From: Sedimenticola thiotaurini
Lineage (GTDB): Bacteria > Pseudomonadota > Gammaproteobacteria > Chromatiales > Chromatiaceae
Direction: 5' to 3'
Length of the DNA: 64,000 bases
NCBI RefSeq assembly: GCF_001007875.1
Contig: NZ_CP011412.1
Span: 2,170,001 to 2,234,000, forward strand
Shown: in pieces, positions 63,163 to 64,000 of the stretch
Position numbering within the stretch: position 1 is the first letter of the stretch
Layout of the letters: every line of letters starts with the position of its first letter
Notes under the pieces: generated by a model
The model's input: only the letters and a program-made list of their open reading frames with translations
What the model was told of the DNA's origin: nothing
The model's database searches: none
Position numbers and translations under genes: made by a program

Positions 63163-63515
63163 CGCTCGCTCCTCCGGCCCACCAGGGCCTGCTTTCATGC
63201 TGTTGGTTACTTGCTAAAAGTATGGACTGCCGGACCGCTCCGACCACCCCGACTGGGAAAGGGGCTATGCTGACGACAGCGGCTTGCAGTGCTACAGATG
63301 GCTGACCGGATAGTAGCCCGTCATCTAAAACGATACAATAAATTATCAATTATTTTATTTTTTGTAGCATTTTAAAACGGAGTTGTGTTAAAACAGGAAC
63401 CATCATTGGATCATCGCCCGGATACCCGCCCAAGACGGGTAACCCCTGATAAAAACCTTAAAAAACAGGGACAAATTATCCGACGCGATATCCACAGGTG
63501 AGGAGAGGAGATGAC
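63163..63515. other. Divergent promoter region paaZ/paaF
   Basis: About 350 bases between divergent start codons. It contains operator site 2 (63331-63369) in an AT-rich block. GGAGAGGAG at 63502-63510 is the ribosome binding site for the downstream gene. No small gene seen. Confidence 0.6.
63331..63369. promoter_or_regulatory. Paa-locus operator candidate, site 2 (between paaZ and paaF)
   Basis: CGATACAAT (63331-63339), 21-base spacer, TTTGTAGCA (63361-63369). Same 9-21-9 layout as site 1 with three arm differences. It lies 169 bases before paaZ and 147 before paaF and could control both. Confidence 0.68.
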
Positions 63516-64000
63516 ATGACAGCCTATTCGGACATCCTGCTGGATACGCCCCACAATGGCGTCCAACTGATACGGCTGAATCGGCCCGAGGCCCGTAATG
63601 CGTTGCGCAATACCCTGTTGGGTGAGCTGGCCGATGCGCTGCAAAACGCGGCCCGGGATGAGCAGATCAGGGCCGTGGTCATTACCGGATCGGATCAGGT
63701 ATTCGCCGCTGGTGCGGACATCAAGGAGATGGCGGCACTGGATGCGGTGGGACTCTGGAAAGATCCCCGTCCGACCTACTGGAAGGCTATCCGCACTTTT
63801 CCCAAACCCCTGATCGCCTCGGTCAACGGATACTGTCTCGGGGGTGGCATGGAGCTGGCCATGCACGCCGACATCATCATTGCCGGCGAAGATGCCCAAT
63901 TCGGCCAACCCGAGATCAACCTGGGCATCATCCCCGGCGCCGGCGGCACCCAGCGGTTGATACGGACGGTCGGCAAGGCGCTGGCCATGAGACTGGTCCT
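63516..64000 (+). CDS. paaF: Enoyl-CoA hydratase/isomerase, PaaF-like (3' end outside window)
   Basis: The first ~161 residues of a crotonase-fold enzyme, starting MTAYSDILLDTP and running off the window. Landmarks are IRLNRPEARNAL, GSDQVFAAGADIKEM for CoA binding and the oxyanion hole, and the two catalytic Glu in GGGMELAMHAD and GQPEINLGIIPGAGGTQRL. 2,3-Dehydroadipyl-CoA hydratase (PaaF) is the best guess because it is divergent from paaZ; a PaaG-type isomerase is possible. GGAGAGGAG precedes the start. Confidence 0.85.
   Translation, partial: MTAYSDILLDTPHNGVQLIRLNRPEARNALRNTLLGELADALQNAARDEQIRAVVITGSDQVFAAGADIKEMAALDAVGLWKDPRPTYWKAIRTFPKPLIASVNGYCLGGGMELAMHADIIIAGEDAQFGQPEINLGIIPGAGGTQRLIRTVGKALAMRLV

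Overview
The window looks like chromosome of a sulfur-oxidising-type gammaproteobacterium (Chromatiales-like, in the style of Sedimenticola or its relatives). The pointers are the gene orders rsmD / M16 peptidase pair / ftsYEX-rpoH and coaD-ferredoxin, two ferredoxins of the Allochromatium vinosum type, FdhD-MobA, a PEP-CTERM protein and a regulatory (nitrogen-type) phosphotransferase cluster. This assignment is inference from gene content; there is no rRNA, tRNA, phage, insertion sequence or CRISPR array in the window.

Layout. 1-3.4 kb: end of ptsN, rapZ, HPr and enzyme I, a complete PTS phosphorelay with no sugar permease. 3.5-10.2 kb: mgtE, ppnP, a DUF924 protein, a GNAT acetyltransferase, a SlyD-type isomerase and a large NIT-HAMP-PAS-GGDEF-EAL protein. 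10.4-15.5 kb: a small orphan gene, a four-gene GldA/GldG-like ABC cluster and mutM. 15.5-22.2 kb: small proteins, ferredoxin, fdhD-mobA, glutaryl-CoA dehydrogenase and a MotA/MotB-like pair. 22.6-30.9 kb: a catabolic locus (RpiR regulator, ureohydrolase, amino-acid ABC transporter, MmgE/PrpD, Rid protein, M20 deacylase) behind a near-consensus sigma-54 promoter. 31-40.7 kb: assorted single genes including a PEP-CTERM protein with its own sigma-54 promoter, glutamate dehydrogenase, a cytochrome c, a CPBP protease, a decayed LuxR-type gene, a sirtuin and PhoH. 40.9-51.8 kb: 2-oxoacid:ferredoxin oxidoreductase, ferredoxin, coaD, rsmD, M16 peptidases, ftsY-ftsE-ftsX and rpoH, the last behind two CIRCE elements. 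52.2-57.6 kb: a branched-chain/aromatic-type ABC importer (livJHMGF) plus a CBS protein. 57.7-64 kb: a phenylacetate-type locus with paaX, a diiron protein plus its flavin/iron-sulfur reductase, paaZ and the start of a paaF-like enoyl-CoA hydratase.

Most interesting. In the paa locus the place normally taken by the multicomponent epoxidase PaaABCDE is occupied by one 341-residue ferritin-fold diiron protein and a reductase whose domain order is opposite to PaaE. An inverted repeat of identical geometry (9 bp, 21 bp spacer, 9 bp) lies before the diiron gene and in the paaZ/paaF divergent region, tying the diiron pair to the pathway. I propose a two-component oxygenase acting on a CoA-activated aromatic, which needs experimental proof. 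Second are the sigma-54-driven operon for an acylated guanidino compound (22.6-30.9 kb) and the tandem CIRCE control of rpoH.

Long open frames opposite the liv, ptsI, GGDEF-EAL and similar GC-rich genes were treated as shadows and left out.
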